Origin: JBCBTD01 sp039818825
Lineage (GTDB): Bacteria; Pseudomonadota; Alphaproteobacteria; Geminicoccales; Geminicoccaceae
Length of the DNA stretch: 64,000 nt
Assembly (NCBI GenBank): GCA_039818825.1
Contig: JBCBTD010000018.1
Span: forward strand, 1-64,000
Direction of reading: 5' to 3'
Below are positions 54,424-62,632 of this stretch, one piece after another. How positions within the stretch are numbered: the first letter of the stretch is position 1; each line of letters starts with the position of its first letter. The position numbers were made by a program, and so were the translations under genes. Below the pieces are notes generated by a model. It saw nothing but the letters and a program-made list of their open reading frames with translations. It did no database searches and was not told the origin of the DNA.

Positions 54424-54846
54424 ATGCAGTTGCGAGCTGCTCTGACCCTACTGTTCGTGAGTATCGCCGCGCCCGCGTTCGCCGAGCGAACACCGGCGCC
54501 CGAGAACGCAGAAGTCTACTTGGTGCAACCCATCGACGGTGCTGTCGTCACGAGCCCGGTGACGGTGGTGTTCGGCTTGCGCGGCGCCGGCATCGCGCCC
54601 GCTGGCGTCGAGCTTCCCAACACGGGACACCATCACCTCTTGATCAACGTCGACCCGGCCACGATCGATTTCGAGAACCCGCTGCCTGCGAGTGACGAGC
54701 TGGTTCATTTCGGGGGCGGTCAAACCGAGACCACCCTGGACCTGCCGGCAGGCGAACACAGTCTTCAACTCCTGTTCGGCGATCACAACCATATCCCGCA
54801 TGAGCCACCCGTGCTCTCGGAGCCCGTCACGATCAACGTCCAGTGA
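54424..54846 (+). CDS. Exported DUF4399 protein
   Basis: About 140 residues. A signal peptide (cleaved near PAFAERT) precedes a DUF4399 domain with VFGLRGAGIAPAGVELPNTGHHHLLIN, FGGGQTETTLDLPAGEHSLQLL and GDHNHIPH. The clustered His residues could bind copper or another metal. It is a small periplasmic protein of unknown function. Confidence 0.9.
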   Translation: MQLRAALTLLFVSIAAPAFAERTPAPENAEVYLVQPIDGAVVTSPVTVVFGLRGAGIAPAGVELPNTGHHHLLINVDPATIDFENPLPASDELVHFGGGQTETTLDLPAGEHSLQLLFGDHNHIPHEPPVLSEPVTINVQ

Positions 54847-54953
54847 CGCTCCGGCCCCGCAGAGGCGAGCCGGCCCAACCGGGTTTGGTTGGAGGCACGT
54901 TTGCGAGGTTCAGTGAGCCGGGCGCCCAACCGCGACTGAACGAGCACCGGCCC

Positions 54954-55395
54954 TCAGGCCGTCTCGGCGATCAGACTCGCATCGTCGTTCGCCACGTGCC
55001 CGACACGCCTTTCGACCGGGCGGGTGCGTAGCGTCCCGTCCGGCGCAGGAGCGATCAGTGTTGCAGCCTCGGCCGGCTCGCCGGTCAACCACGTGTCCCA
55101 GGTGTCCGGTGCCAAGATCACCGGGATCCGGTTGTGGAGCGGCGCCACGTCCGCGTTGGGCTCCGTCGTTACGATGGTGAAGCTCTGCACGACATCGCCT
55201 TCCGTCGGCCGCCACCACTCGTAGAGCCCCGCCATCGCCATTGGAGGCCCTGCGGTAGGTTGCGGTAGGTACGGCTGACGGGCGGATTTCGGCCCTGCCC
55301 AAAAAAATGCCCGTCCGCAGGCACCAAACACCTCCGGCTTCTGAAGGCCGACCGAAATGCTGGATTGCTCGCAACGGTCTCACCACGGACGCGCC
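54954..55395 (-). pseudogene. SRAP (YedK/HMCES) gene, 5' truncated and frameshifted
   Basis: Reading on the minus strand, RGETVASNPAFRSAF and RRCLVPADG of the SRAP family are in one frame (to about 55310). The rest, FFWAGPKSARQPYLPQP and MAMAGLYEWWRP to TTEPNADVAPLHNRIPV, is in another. The N-terminal catalytic Cys (after Met1 in intact proteins) and the first third are missing. A short direct repeat (TGCGGTAGGT twice, near 55253-55272) may mark a slip. Working SRAP proteins crosslink to abasic sites in single-stranded DNA. Confidence 0.8.
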
Positions 55396-55797
55396 AGCGA
55401 CATCTTGGTAGAAGGAACATCCCGCGGCGGCGTTGAGATGGTTTCAATGCTGGATTCGGGTGTGGTTTCAGTTTGGCCCCGTTGCGGGCGCGGCCCACGT
55501 ACCGATGAGTTGGGCCAGTCCGCGTGGTGCTTGGCGATCTGTTGGGCACGGCAGGTGCAGCCGCAGGTCGTGTAGGGTGGAGTTGCTCGCCTGGCCTCAG
55601 GTGGGCGTCGAGCGCGTCGTTCGTTCCGTGCTGTAGCAGCGTGCCACCGGCCCTGTGCACGAGCGCCTTCGGCTTGCCGGCCCTGCCGGACGAGCGCCGG
55701 TCGGTCGAATGGTCCGTGGTCGACCTAAAGCCCGGCGGAGACCGCCATATGCTCCAAGACGGCTCGCCAGAAGACGGTGGGCTGGTGCCAGAGCGGC
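55396..55797. other. Non-coding or decayed stretch
   Basis: This 400-base stretch lies between the broken SRAP gene and the catabolic operon's last gene. Frames give low-complexity, Arg/Pro/Thr-rich products and no family is visible. It is probably debris from rearrangement. Confidence 0.5.
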
Positions 55798-56826
55798 TCA
55801 GCCATGGCTGCCCGCACCGGGTCGGAGCAGGACGCGATCGCGCGAGCCTTGGAGGACCGACTGGTAGGCGCGCGCGGCGTCCTGGATCGGGAAGCAGGCC
55901 TCCGGGTTGATGGCGAACGGTTTGAGCGCACCGCTTTCGAACCCCGGCTCCAGCGCGTCGAAGATCCTCGCACCGTCGTGCGAATCGAGGGCCAGCGTGT
56001 CGATCCCGATGAACTTGTGGCGGCCGCGGTAGAAAGCGAAGATGTCGAAGGGCACCGAGCGCTCGAACGTCGAGATGAAGATCTGCCGGCCCTTGATCGC
56101 CATGGCTTCGTTGGCCTTCGCGAAGTAGGGATCGCCGACCGTGTTGTAGACGATGTCGGCACCGTGACCGTTCGTCTGGTCGCGGACATAAGCAGCGAGG
56201 TCGGTCGTGCTGGCGTCGATCATGTCGACGGGGCCGCTGGTGTGGCCGATGAAGGGCTGCCGGCGGTGCTCGACGGCGAAGACACGGGCGCCTCGCATCG
56301 CGGCGATCTGGATCGCGGCTTGCCCGACCTTGCCGTTGCCGCCGAGGACCAGAACGACGTCCTCCGGTCGGACACCGCCGGCTTCGCGCAAACCCTCGAA
56401 GGCGGTGATGAACGGCACACCGACGGCGCCAGCTTCTTCCAGGGTGAGGGTCGAGGGCTTCGCCCGCACCGCCTTCGCATCGAGGACGAGCCAGCGAGCA
56501 TGGGTGCCGTCGCGACGAATGCCCAGCTCACCGCCGCCGCCCCAGACCTCGAGGCCGACGAGTTCGGGCGGCCCCTCGCGAACGATGCCGCCGTAGTCGC
56601 GGCCGGGCGTGCGCGGCCAGACGGCGTGAGGCATGAGGCCCAGCGTGGCCTTCACGTCGCTCGGGTTGACGCCGGCGGCGACGACCTCGACGAGGCACTC
56701 GCCCGAGCTGATCCGGGGCGGCGCCTGCGGTTCGATCGTGAGCCTGAGGTGATCGACGTCAGGCGAAGCTTCGGTCACGCGGACGGCATGGGCGCCGGCC
56801 GAGGCCGGTTCGGGCGGGGGCGTCAT
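55798..56826 (-). CDS. Zinc-free MDR family oxidoreductase (quinone reductase-like)
   Basis: About 342 residues. The GroES-like domain (VEVVAAGVNPSDVKATLGLMP) and a Rossmann domain with LGGNGKVGQAAIQIA (an unusual variant of the nucleotide loop) are present. There are no clustered Cys for zinc. It is the last gene of the catabolic operon, and may reduce an enone or a ring-cleavage product. Confidence 0.9.
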   Translation of the reverse strand: MTPPPEPASAGAHAVRVTEASPDVDHLRLTIEPQAPPRISSGECLVEVVAAGVNPSDVKATLGLMPHAVWPRTPGRDYGGIVREGPPELVGLEVWGGGGELGIRRDGTHARWLVLDAKAVRAKPSTLTLEEAGAVGVPFITAFEGLREAGGVRPEDVVLVLGGNGKVGQAAIQIAAMRGARVFAVEHRRQPFIGHTSGPVDMIDASTTDLAAYVRDQTNGHGADIVYNTVGDPYFAKANEAMAIKGRQIFISTFERSVPFDIFAFYRGRHKFIGIDTLALDSHDGARIFDALEPGFESGALKPFAINPEACFPIQDAARAYQSVLQGSRDRVLLRPGAGSHG

Positions 56827-56849
56827 GGTTCGTCTCCTAGGTGTCGGGA

Positions 56850-57725
56850 TCAGCGGAGCCGGAGGATCTCCCGGGCTTCGTCGGGCTTGGCGGGACGGGC
56901 TCCGAGGCGCTCCAAGATCTCGCGTGCGCGGCGAACCAGCGCCGCGTTGTCTGGAGCCGGGACGCCCCTCCCGAGATACACGTTGTCTTCCATGCCGACC
57001 CGGGCGTGGCCCCCGAGCAGCCAAGACTGCGCCATCATCGGGAAGGACATCCGGCCGAGCCCGAACCCGGTCCAGACGGAGCCTGGGGGCAGCATGCGGC
57101 TGGCCGCGGCCAGCAGGTCCGGGCTCGACGGGAAGCCGTACTTCACGCCGGTGACGATCGAGAACATCGAAGGCGTCGCCAAGGTGCCGTCGTCGATGAG
57201 GTCGAGCGCCAGTTGGATGTCGCCCGTATCGAACAGCTCGATCTCGGGCTTGACGCCGGCCTCGCCGATGACCGCCGCCATCTTGCGAACGTTGCCTGGC
57301 GTGTTGATGACGACGTCCTCGCCCGAGTTCATGGTGTTCAGGTCGAGTGTGCAGATCTCGGGCCGAAGCTCGACGATGTGCTCGACCCGCAGCTCCGGGC
57401 GCATGAGCGTCGTTCCGGGCGCTGCCACCTTCGGGTCCTCGGCGCTCGGCCGAAAACGACCGCCCGGGCCTGTGGTGACGTTCAAGATGAGCTCCGGGTT
57501 GGCACCGCGGACGCGGTCGACCACCTCGCGATAGAGTGCCAAGTCCGTCGACGGCGCGGCGGTTCGTGGATCACGAACGTGGATGTGGACGATGGCAGCG
57601 CCTTCCGTCGCGGCATCGAGGCACGCCCGGGCGATCTCCTCTGGCGTCGCGGGCAGGGCCGGGTTCTGGTCACGGGTGGTGATGTTGCCCGTGACGGCGC
57701 AGGTGATGATCACGCGGTCGTGCAT
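56850..57725 (-). CDS. BKACE-family beta-keto acid cleavage enzyme
   Basis: About 291 residues. The zinc pair His47 and His49 in IVHIHVRD matches the family's HxH, and the third Glu is likely in RVGMEDNVYLGRG. These enzymes use acetyl-CoA to cleave a beta-keto acid, giving a CoA thioester and acetoacetate. In this operon with an intradiol dioxygenase the substrate may be a 3-oxoadipate-like product, but that is inference. Confidence 0.92.
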   Translation of the reverse strand: MHDRVIITCAVTGNITTRDQNPALPATPEEIARACLDAATEGAAIVHIHVRDPRTAAPSTDLALYREVVDRVRGANPELILNVTTGPGGRFRPSAEDPKVAAPGTTLMRPELRVEHIVELRPEICTLDLNTMNSGEDVVINTPGNVRKMAAVIGEAGVKPEIELFDTGDIQLALDLIDDGTLATPSMFSIVTGVKYGFPSSPDLLAAASRMLPPGSVWTGFGLGRMSFPMMAQSWLLGGHARVGMEDNVYLGRGVPAPDNAALVRRAREILERLGARPAKPDEAREILRLR

Positions 57726-57735
57726 GGCGCGCTCC

Positions 57736-58488
57736 TCAGAGGTGCCGTCCGCCGTCCACGACGATGCGCGAGCCGGTCGTGAAACGCAGGTGGGTGGCGC
57801 AGGCGGCGATGGCCGCGGCGACGTCGTCGGGCGTCGTAACTCGCCCGAGCGGGGTCGACTGGGCGACCTTGGCGTTGAACGCGGCATCTCGGCCCGGCAC
57901 GAACCGTGTGTCGACCACGCCGGGCGAGACGGCGACGACGCGGATCTCCGGTGCAAGCGCCCGCGCCAACGCTTCGCTCATGATGTCGAGACCGGCCTTG
58001 GCGCTGCAGTAGGCGATGCTGGACCCGATGGCGGTGAACGCCGCGATCGACGAAACGTTCACGACGAGCCCGTCGCCCGTGGCCGCGAGCGCCGGGCGGA
58101 AGGCGCGGATGGTAGCGAAGACGCCACGCCAGTTGTTGGCGAAGACCTCGTCGATGAGCTCGTCCGTCAGCGCGTCGAGGTCGTCATGAGCTACGGGAAC
58201 CGTCATCCCTGCCGTGTTGACGAGGATGTCGGCACGGCCGGTCGCCTCGAGCACGGCGTCGCGGAAGCCGGCGATCGACGTGCTGTCTTCGATCGTCACC
58301 GCGAGCGGGAGATGTCCCTCGCCAGGCAACGCCGCGCAGATCGCCTCGGCGTTGTCACGGCTCGAGCGGTAGCCGACGACGATGCGGGCGCCTTCGGCGG
58401 CGAGGCGTCGACTGGTTGCGGCCCCGATGCCGCCGGAACCACCGGCGACGATCGCGACTTTTCCTTCGAGAAGAGACGAGCTGGTCAT
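57736..58488 (-). CDS. Short-chain dehydrogenase/reductase
   Basis: About 250 residues. Classical SDR features: GGSGGIGAA nucleotide motif, the NVSSIAAF Ser and YCSAK catalytic Tyr/Lys, and a VVDGG-type C-terminus. GGGGGAG precedes the ATG at 58488. In its context it probably handles a catabolic intermediate, perhaps a dihydrodiol or hydroxy acid. Confidence 0.93.
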   Translation of the reverse strand: MTSSSLLEGKVAIVAGGSGGIGAATSRRLAAEGARIVVGYRSSRDNAEAICAALPGEGHLPLAVTIEDSTSIAGFRDAVLEATGRADILVNTAGMTVPVAHDDLDALTDELIDEVFANNWRGVFATIRAFRPALAATGDGLVVNVSSIAAFTAIGSSIAYCSAKAGLDIMSEALARALAPEIRVVAVSPGVVDTRFVPGRDAAFNAKVAQSTPLGRVTTPDDVAAAIAACATHLRFTTGSRIVVDGGRHL

Positions 58489-58501
58489 GACTGCTCCCCC
58501 C

Positions 58502-59431
58502 TCAAGCGATCGGTGGGACAGGGAACGTCGGCTCACCCTTCACGAGCCGGAAATCGTAGCGGCACGTGAAAAACGGCGGCTCGAAGTCGGCATACCGTTC
58601 CGGCTCGGCCTCGTGATGCTCCCGAAACTCGCCGACGATCGCCTTCTTCGCGCCGAAGACGACGTCCGTGGCAAGCGCCTCTTCGGAGTCCGAGAAGATT
58701 TGTGTGATGAGCGTCTTGTGGCCGGGCGCCGAGACGATGAAGTGGACATGGGCCGGCCGGTAGGGATGGCGCTTCTGCGCGTGGAGGAGCTTGCCCACGG
58801 GTCCGCCCGTCGGCACCGGGTAGCCGGCGGGCTTCACCGACCGGAAGGCGAAGCGACCCTGCGCATCGGTCGTGAACTTGCCACGCAGGTTGTAATCGTC
58901 CTGGGCCGGATCCTGGTTGTCGTACAAGCCGACCGGTGAAGCCTGCCAGATGTCGAGCGTCGCATTCTCGATCGGCTTGCCGTCGACGTCGAGGACACGG
59001 CCCTCGAACCACAGTCCCGGGCCGGGCGTCGCGGAACGGGCGATGGTTTCGCCGTAGGCGCAAACCGGAGCATGGCCGCGATAGAACGGGCCAAGCAGCG
59101 CCGACATGGTCTCGCCACGCCCACCGTCGTTGTTGATGAGGTCGACCAGCGTGGAGAGACCGAGGACGTCGGCCGCGAGGACGACCTCGTTGTTGGTCTC
59201 GTTGGTGTGGTGGCCGAGGGCGGCGATCCAGCGCAGGCCGAACTCGTACTCGTCCTCGGTCGGCTGTACCTCGAGAACGAATGCGTGCAGGTGGCGGACG
59301 AGTGCGGCGGTGATCGCCCGAAGCCGTGGCTCGTCGGTTTCGGCCATGGCGGCGAGAACCGCCGGCGTCACGGACCGCTCGTCTTCGATCAGCGGTGGCA
59401 AGGGGCGGCGCGCGAGCGCTTGGGCGGACAT
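58502..59431 (-). CDS. Intradiol ring-cleavage dioxygenase, hydroxyquinol or catechol 1,2-type
   Basis: About 309 residues. The N-terminal dioxygenase domain (to about 115, with LGLSTLVDLIN and LLGPFYRGHAP) and catalytic domain are both present. The iron ligands are Tyr170 (VGLYDNQDP), Tyr204 (PAGYPVPTGGP), His228 and His230 (PAHVHF), with the spacing of catechol 1,2-dioxygenase. The N-terminal type suggests hydroxyquinol or catechol rather than protocatechuate. GGAGGAA precedes the ATG. The ring is opened to maleylacetate or a muconate. Confidence 0.93.
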   Translation of the reverse strand: MSAQALARRPLPPLIEDERSVTPAVLAAMAETDEPRLRAITAALVRHLHAFVLEVQPTEDEYEFGLRWIAALGHHTNETNNEVVLAADVLGLSTLVDLINNDGGRGETMSALLGPFYRGHAPVCAYGETIARSATPGPGLWFEGRVLDVDGKPIENATLDIWQASPVGLYDNQDPAQDDYNLRGKFTTDAQGRFAFRSVKPAGYPVPTGGPVGKLLHAQKRHPYRPAHVHFIVSAPGHKTLITQIFSDSEEALATDVVFGAKKAIVGEFREHHEAEPERYADFEPPFFTCRYDFRLVKGEPTFPVPPIA

Positions 59432-59448
59432 CTCGGACGTTCCTCCGT

Positions 59449-60858
59449 TCAAGGCTGGGCGCTCCCGATCCGCCATTGCTCCAGCAGCTCGGGCAGGAAC
59501 AGCGAGATCGAGGGCACGTAGGTGATGATGATGAGCGCCGTGAGCAGGACCGCGAGCCAGGGCAGCGCTGCTTTGGCCGCCCAGAGCAGGCTCTGTCGTG
59601 TGATGCCGGCGGCGACGAAGAGGTTGAGCCCCACCGGCGGTGTCAGCAGGCCGATCTCCATGTTCACGACCATGATGATGCCGAGGTGGATCGGATCGAT
59701 GCCGAGCTCGAGGGCGATCGGGAACAGGATCGGTGCCATGATCAAGATGACGCCGGACGGCTCCATGAAGTTGCCGGCGACGAGCAACAGCACGTTGACC
59801 ACGACGAGGAACATCCACGGGCTCAAGCCGGCATCGGTCACCATCTCGGCGATGGTGTGCGGAATGCGCTCGGTCGTGAGCACGTGCGCGAAGAGCATCG
59901 CGTTCGCGATCACGAAGAGGAGCATGATCGAGACCTTGGCACCCTCGAGCACGGCGTGGCGGACCTCGCCGTCGAACGGTGACCAAAGGATGCCCTTGGC
60001 GGTCAGCGCCAGGTTGCGGGCGAATGCGCTCGGCAGGGTCTCGTCGACCTTCCGCCACGGGGCGCCGCGCACGGGTCCCATGTCGCGATGGCCACAGACG
60101 GCAACGAGGAACGCATAGACCGCGGACACGGCGGCGGCTTCGGTCGGGCTCGCGATCCCGCCGTAGATGGCGCCGAGCACGAGGACGATGAGCAGCAGCC
60201 CGCCGAGCGCGCCGAAGCCGGCGGACGCGATCTCCCCGAGCCCGGCGAACGGCAGTGCGGGCAGGCGGCGGATCCGTGCCACGACGTAGATCGTGACGAG
60301 CAGCATGAGGCCGATGAGGATGCCCGGGACGAAACCTGCCATGAACATCTTGGCGGCCGACACTTCGGTGGCGGCGGCGTAGACGATCATGACGATCGAC
60401 GGCGGGATGAGGATGCCGAGCGTCCCGGCGTTCATCACCACGCCCGTGGCCATCGACTGGCTGTAGCCCGCACGGACCATGGCGGCGATGCAGATGCTGC
60501 CGATGGCGGCAACCGTCGCCGGCGACGATCCCGAGACGGCGGCGAAGAACATGCAGGCGAGGACCGATGCCATCGCCAAGCCACCCCGCACGTGGCCGAC
60601 CAGTGCCGTGGCGAAGCGGATCAGTCGCCGCGCCACGCCGCCGGTCGTCAGGAAGACCGACGACAGGATGAAGAACGGAACGGCGAGCAGAACATACTTG
60701 GTCGAGGTGTTCTGGAAGAACTTGAGCGCGATCGACGCGAGCGAGTCGCTGGAAAAGAGGATGATCGAGAGGACGCTGGCGAGGCCCAGGGAGAAGGCCA
60801 CGGGCATGCCGATGAGCATACAGACGAAGAGCGCGGTGAAGAGGAAAGCGGTGACCAT
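59449..60858 (-). CDS. TRAP transporter large permease, DctM type
   Basis: About 469 residues with about twelve helices. DctM hallmarks are IGMPVAFSLGLASV, FAAVSGSSPATVAAIGSI, LGILIPPSIVMIVYA and a terminal LLTPPVGLNLFVAAGI. It follows the small permease by two bases and precedes the dioxygenase. It imports a carboxylate with sodium. The substrate is likely an aromatic or related acid given the neighbours. Confidence 0.95.
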   Translation of the reverse strand: MVTAFLFTALFVCMLIGMPVAFSLGLASVLSIILFSSDSLASIALKFFQNTSTKYVLLAVPFFILSSVFLTTGGVARRLIRFATALVGHVRGGLAMASVLACMFFAAVSGSSPATVAAIGSICIAAMVRAGYSQSMATGVVMNAGTLGILIPPSIVMIVYAAATEVSAAKMFMAGFVPGILIGLMLLVTIYVVARIRRLPALPFAGLGEIASAGFGALGGLLLIVLVLGAIYGGIASPTEAAAVSAVYAFLVAVCGHRDMGPVRGAPWRKVDETLPSAFARNLALTAKGILWSPFDGEVRHAVLEGAKVSIMLLFVIANAMLFAHVLTTERIPHTIAEMVTDAGLSPWMFLVVVNVLLLVAGNFMEPSGVILIMAPILFPIALELGIDPIHLGIIMVVNMEIGLLTPPVGLNLFVAAGITRQSLLWAAKAALPWLAVLLTALIIITYVPSISLFLPELLEQWRIGSAQP

Positions 60859-60860
60859 GA

Positions 60861-61418
60861 TCAGCGCCTCCCGGCTTCGCGGCCGCTGGCCTCGGGAGCC
60901 TGGTGCGCGAGCGCGTCGAGCGCCTCGGCGGCCTCGTCCAAGTGCTTGAAGCCATCTGCCCGACCGCGCACGATCGCGACGAGCAACAGAGCGAGACGAA
61001 GCGCCAGGAGAGCGAAGCCGAGGAACAGGCACGACTGCCCGATCCACCGCGGCAGAGCCACGTCCTCCATCTCGATGCCGAGCTGGAAGAGGCGCTCCAG
61101 ATACGCCCAGGCCGCCGTCATCAGGATGCCGCAGTAGAGCAGGCTCGACGCGACGGCGATGGCGGCGACGACACGCTTCACCGTGCCGTCGAGCAGGTTC
61201 ACCACCGCGTCGACGGCGATGTGCGCGCCCTCACGCAAGGCGTAGGAGGCGCCGACGAGGATGAACCAGGCTCCCAGATAGAGCGAGACCTCCTGGGCCC
61301 AAAGAAAGCCCGTGCCGAAGCCGAAGCGGAGCACGACCTCGAAGAAGACGAGCAGCGTGAGGGCGACCAGGAGGAGGGCGATGACGCCCTCCTCGAGGCG
61401 GTACAGCCAAGCGGTCAT
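60861..61418 (-). CDS. TRAP transporter small permease, DctQ type
   Basis: About 185 residues with four helices (LEEGVIALLLVALTLLVFFEVVLRFGFGTG and WAQEVSLYLGAWFILVGASYALREGAHIAVDAV are typical). The C-terminal 25 residues are an added hydrophilic tail. It works with DctM and the periplasmic DctP subunit. Confidence 0.93.
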   Translation of the reverse strand: MTAWLYRLEEGVIALLLVALTLLVFFEVVLRFGFGTGFLWAQEVSLYLGAWFILVGASYALREGAHIAVDAVVNLLDGTVKRVVAAIAVASSLLYCGILMTAAWAYLERLFQLGIEMEDVALPRWIGQSCLFLGFALLALRLALLLVAIVRGRADGFKHLDEAAEALDALAHQAPEASGREAGRR

Positions 61419-61460
61419 GACCGCGGCCTCCCAGGTTGGTCATTGTCGGATCGCGTGTGA

Positions 61461-62441
61461 TCAGCTGCCTGCAGAGGCGGCCGCAGCGGCAATCCGATCA
61501 GCGCCGATCTCTTCCTCGAACTCGGCCCAGACCGGACGCATGGCGTCGATCCAAAGAGCGCGCTGCTCGGGCGTCAGCTCGTGGATCGTGGCATAGCCAG
61601 ATGCCTCGACCTTGGCGCTTGCCTCGTCATCGATGCTCTGCGCCAGCGCGTTGCCGTAGGCGATGGCTTCCTGGAGCGCGCCCTCGACGATCGGCTTCAC
61701 GTCGTCGGGCATGCCGTTCCAGAAGTTCTCGTTCGATGCGACCAGGTAGTCGATGACGCCGTGGTTGGTGACGGTGATGTGCTCTTGCACCTCGTGGAAC
61801 TTCTTGGAGTAGATGTTCGACCAGGTGTTTTCCTGGCCGTCGATGGCCTTGGTCTGCAGGAGTACGAAGACCTCGGAGAACGGCTTCTTCAGCGGCGTGG
61901 CGTCGAGCGCTTCGAACTGGGCGGCCAGCACGTCGGAGGCTTGGATGCGGAACTTGAGGCCCGCGGCGTCGGCCGGCTCGAGCAAGGGCTGATTGGCCGA
62001 CAGCTGCTTGACGCCGTTGTGCAGGTACCCGAGGCCGACGATGCCGGTGCCGTCGAGCGAGCGAAGCAGCTCCTGACCTTCCGGGCTCGCCTGGAAGCGG
62101 TCGACGGCCGCCATGTCGGGGAAGAGAAACGGTAGATCGAACAGCTGCAATGCCGGCGTGTACTTCTTGAACTTCGACAGCGACACCGCCACGAGCTGGA
62201 TGTCGTCGAAGATGAGCGCCGGCAGTGACGCGTCGTCATTGTAGAGCTGCGAGCTCGGAAACACCTCGACGTCGACGCGACCGGGCAGGCGCTCTTCGAC
62301 CAGCTCCTCGAATTTGAGGGCCATCTGGCCTTTGGGCGTGCTTTCCGCGGTGACGTGGCTGAACTTGATCGTGATGTCGGCGGCGGCCGCGGCAGTGGTG
62401 AGCGCGGTGCTGGCCAGTGCGGCGATGACGAACGAGCGCAT
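61461..62441 (-). CDS. TRAP transporter periplasmic binding subunit, DctP type
   Basis: About 326 residues. A signal peptide (cleaved near AAAADI) precedes the DctP fold, with IKFSHVTAESTPKGQMALKFEELVEERL and KFRIQASDVLAAQFEALDATP, the segment that holds the substrate-binding Arg. It begins the seven-gene operon, about 22 bases downstream of the LacI operator. Confidence 0.95.
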   Translation of the reverse strand: MRSFVIAALASTALTTAAAAADITIKFSHVTAESTPKGQMALKFEELVEERLPGRVDVEVFPSSQLYNDDASLPALIFDDIQLVAVSLSKFKKYTPALQLFDLPFLFPDMAAVDRFQASPEGQELLRSLDGTGIVGLGYLHNGVKQLSANQPLLEPADAAGLKFRIQASDVLAAQFEALDATPLKKPFSEVFVLLQTKAIDGQENTWSNIYSKKFHEVQEHITVTNHGVIDYLVASNENFWNGMPDDVKPIVEGALQEAIAYGNALAQSIDDEASAKVEASGYATIHELTPEQRALWIDAMRPVWAEFEEEIGADRIAAAAASAGS

Positions 62442-62462
62442 GCTTTGGTCCTTCCCTGATGT

Positions 62463-62474
62463 GCAATCGATTGC
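62463..62474. promoter_or_regulatory. LacI-family operator for the TRAP/dioxygenase operon
   Basis: GCAATCGATTGC is a perfect 12-base palindrome, flanked as TGTGCAATCGATTGCGCA over 18 bases. It lies about 22 bases upstream of the dctP-type start and between it and the divergent LacI regulator. A weaker related sequence (TGTGCAACGTGTGCA) is at about 62591-62605. Confidence 0.85.
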
Positions 62475-62632
62475 GCATTATTTTCCCAAGTTTTCTCTCA
62501 TGTCAACTGATTCTTGCACACGGAGATGAGGCGGTCCGGCAGACTCTGGCAAGCTTCTGGGGGATGTGGTAGGCGATCGATGTGTGCATCTGTGCAACGT
62601 GTGCATGACTTTTGCAGAGCGGAGAGGGCTGG

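Noticed and set aside
53351..55797. Attachment-site duplication of the tRNA 3' end
   Set aside because: I looked for a second copy of the T arm and CCA end downstream and saw none within the window.
55725..55805. 26-codon frame at the end of the MDR gene
   Set aside because: Too short, with no ribosome site and overlapping the MDR stop; no reason to call it.
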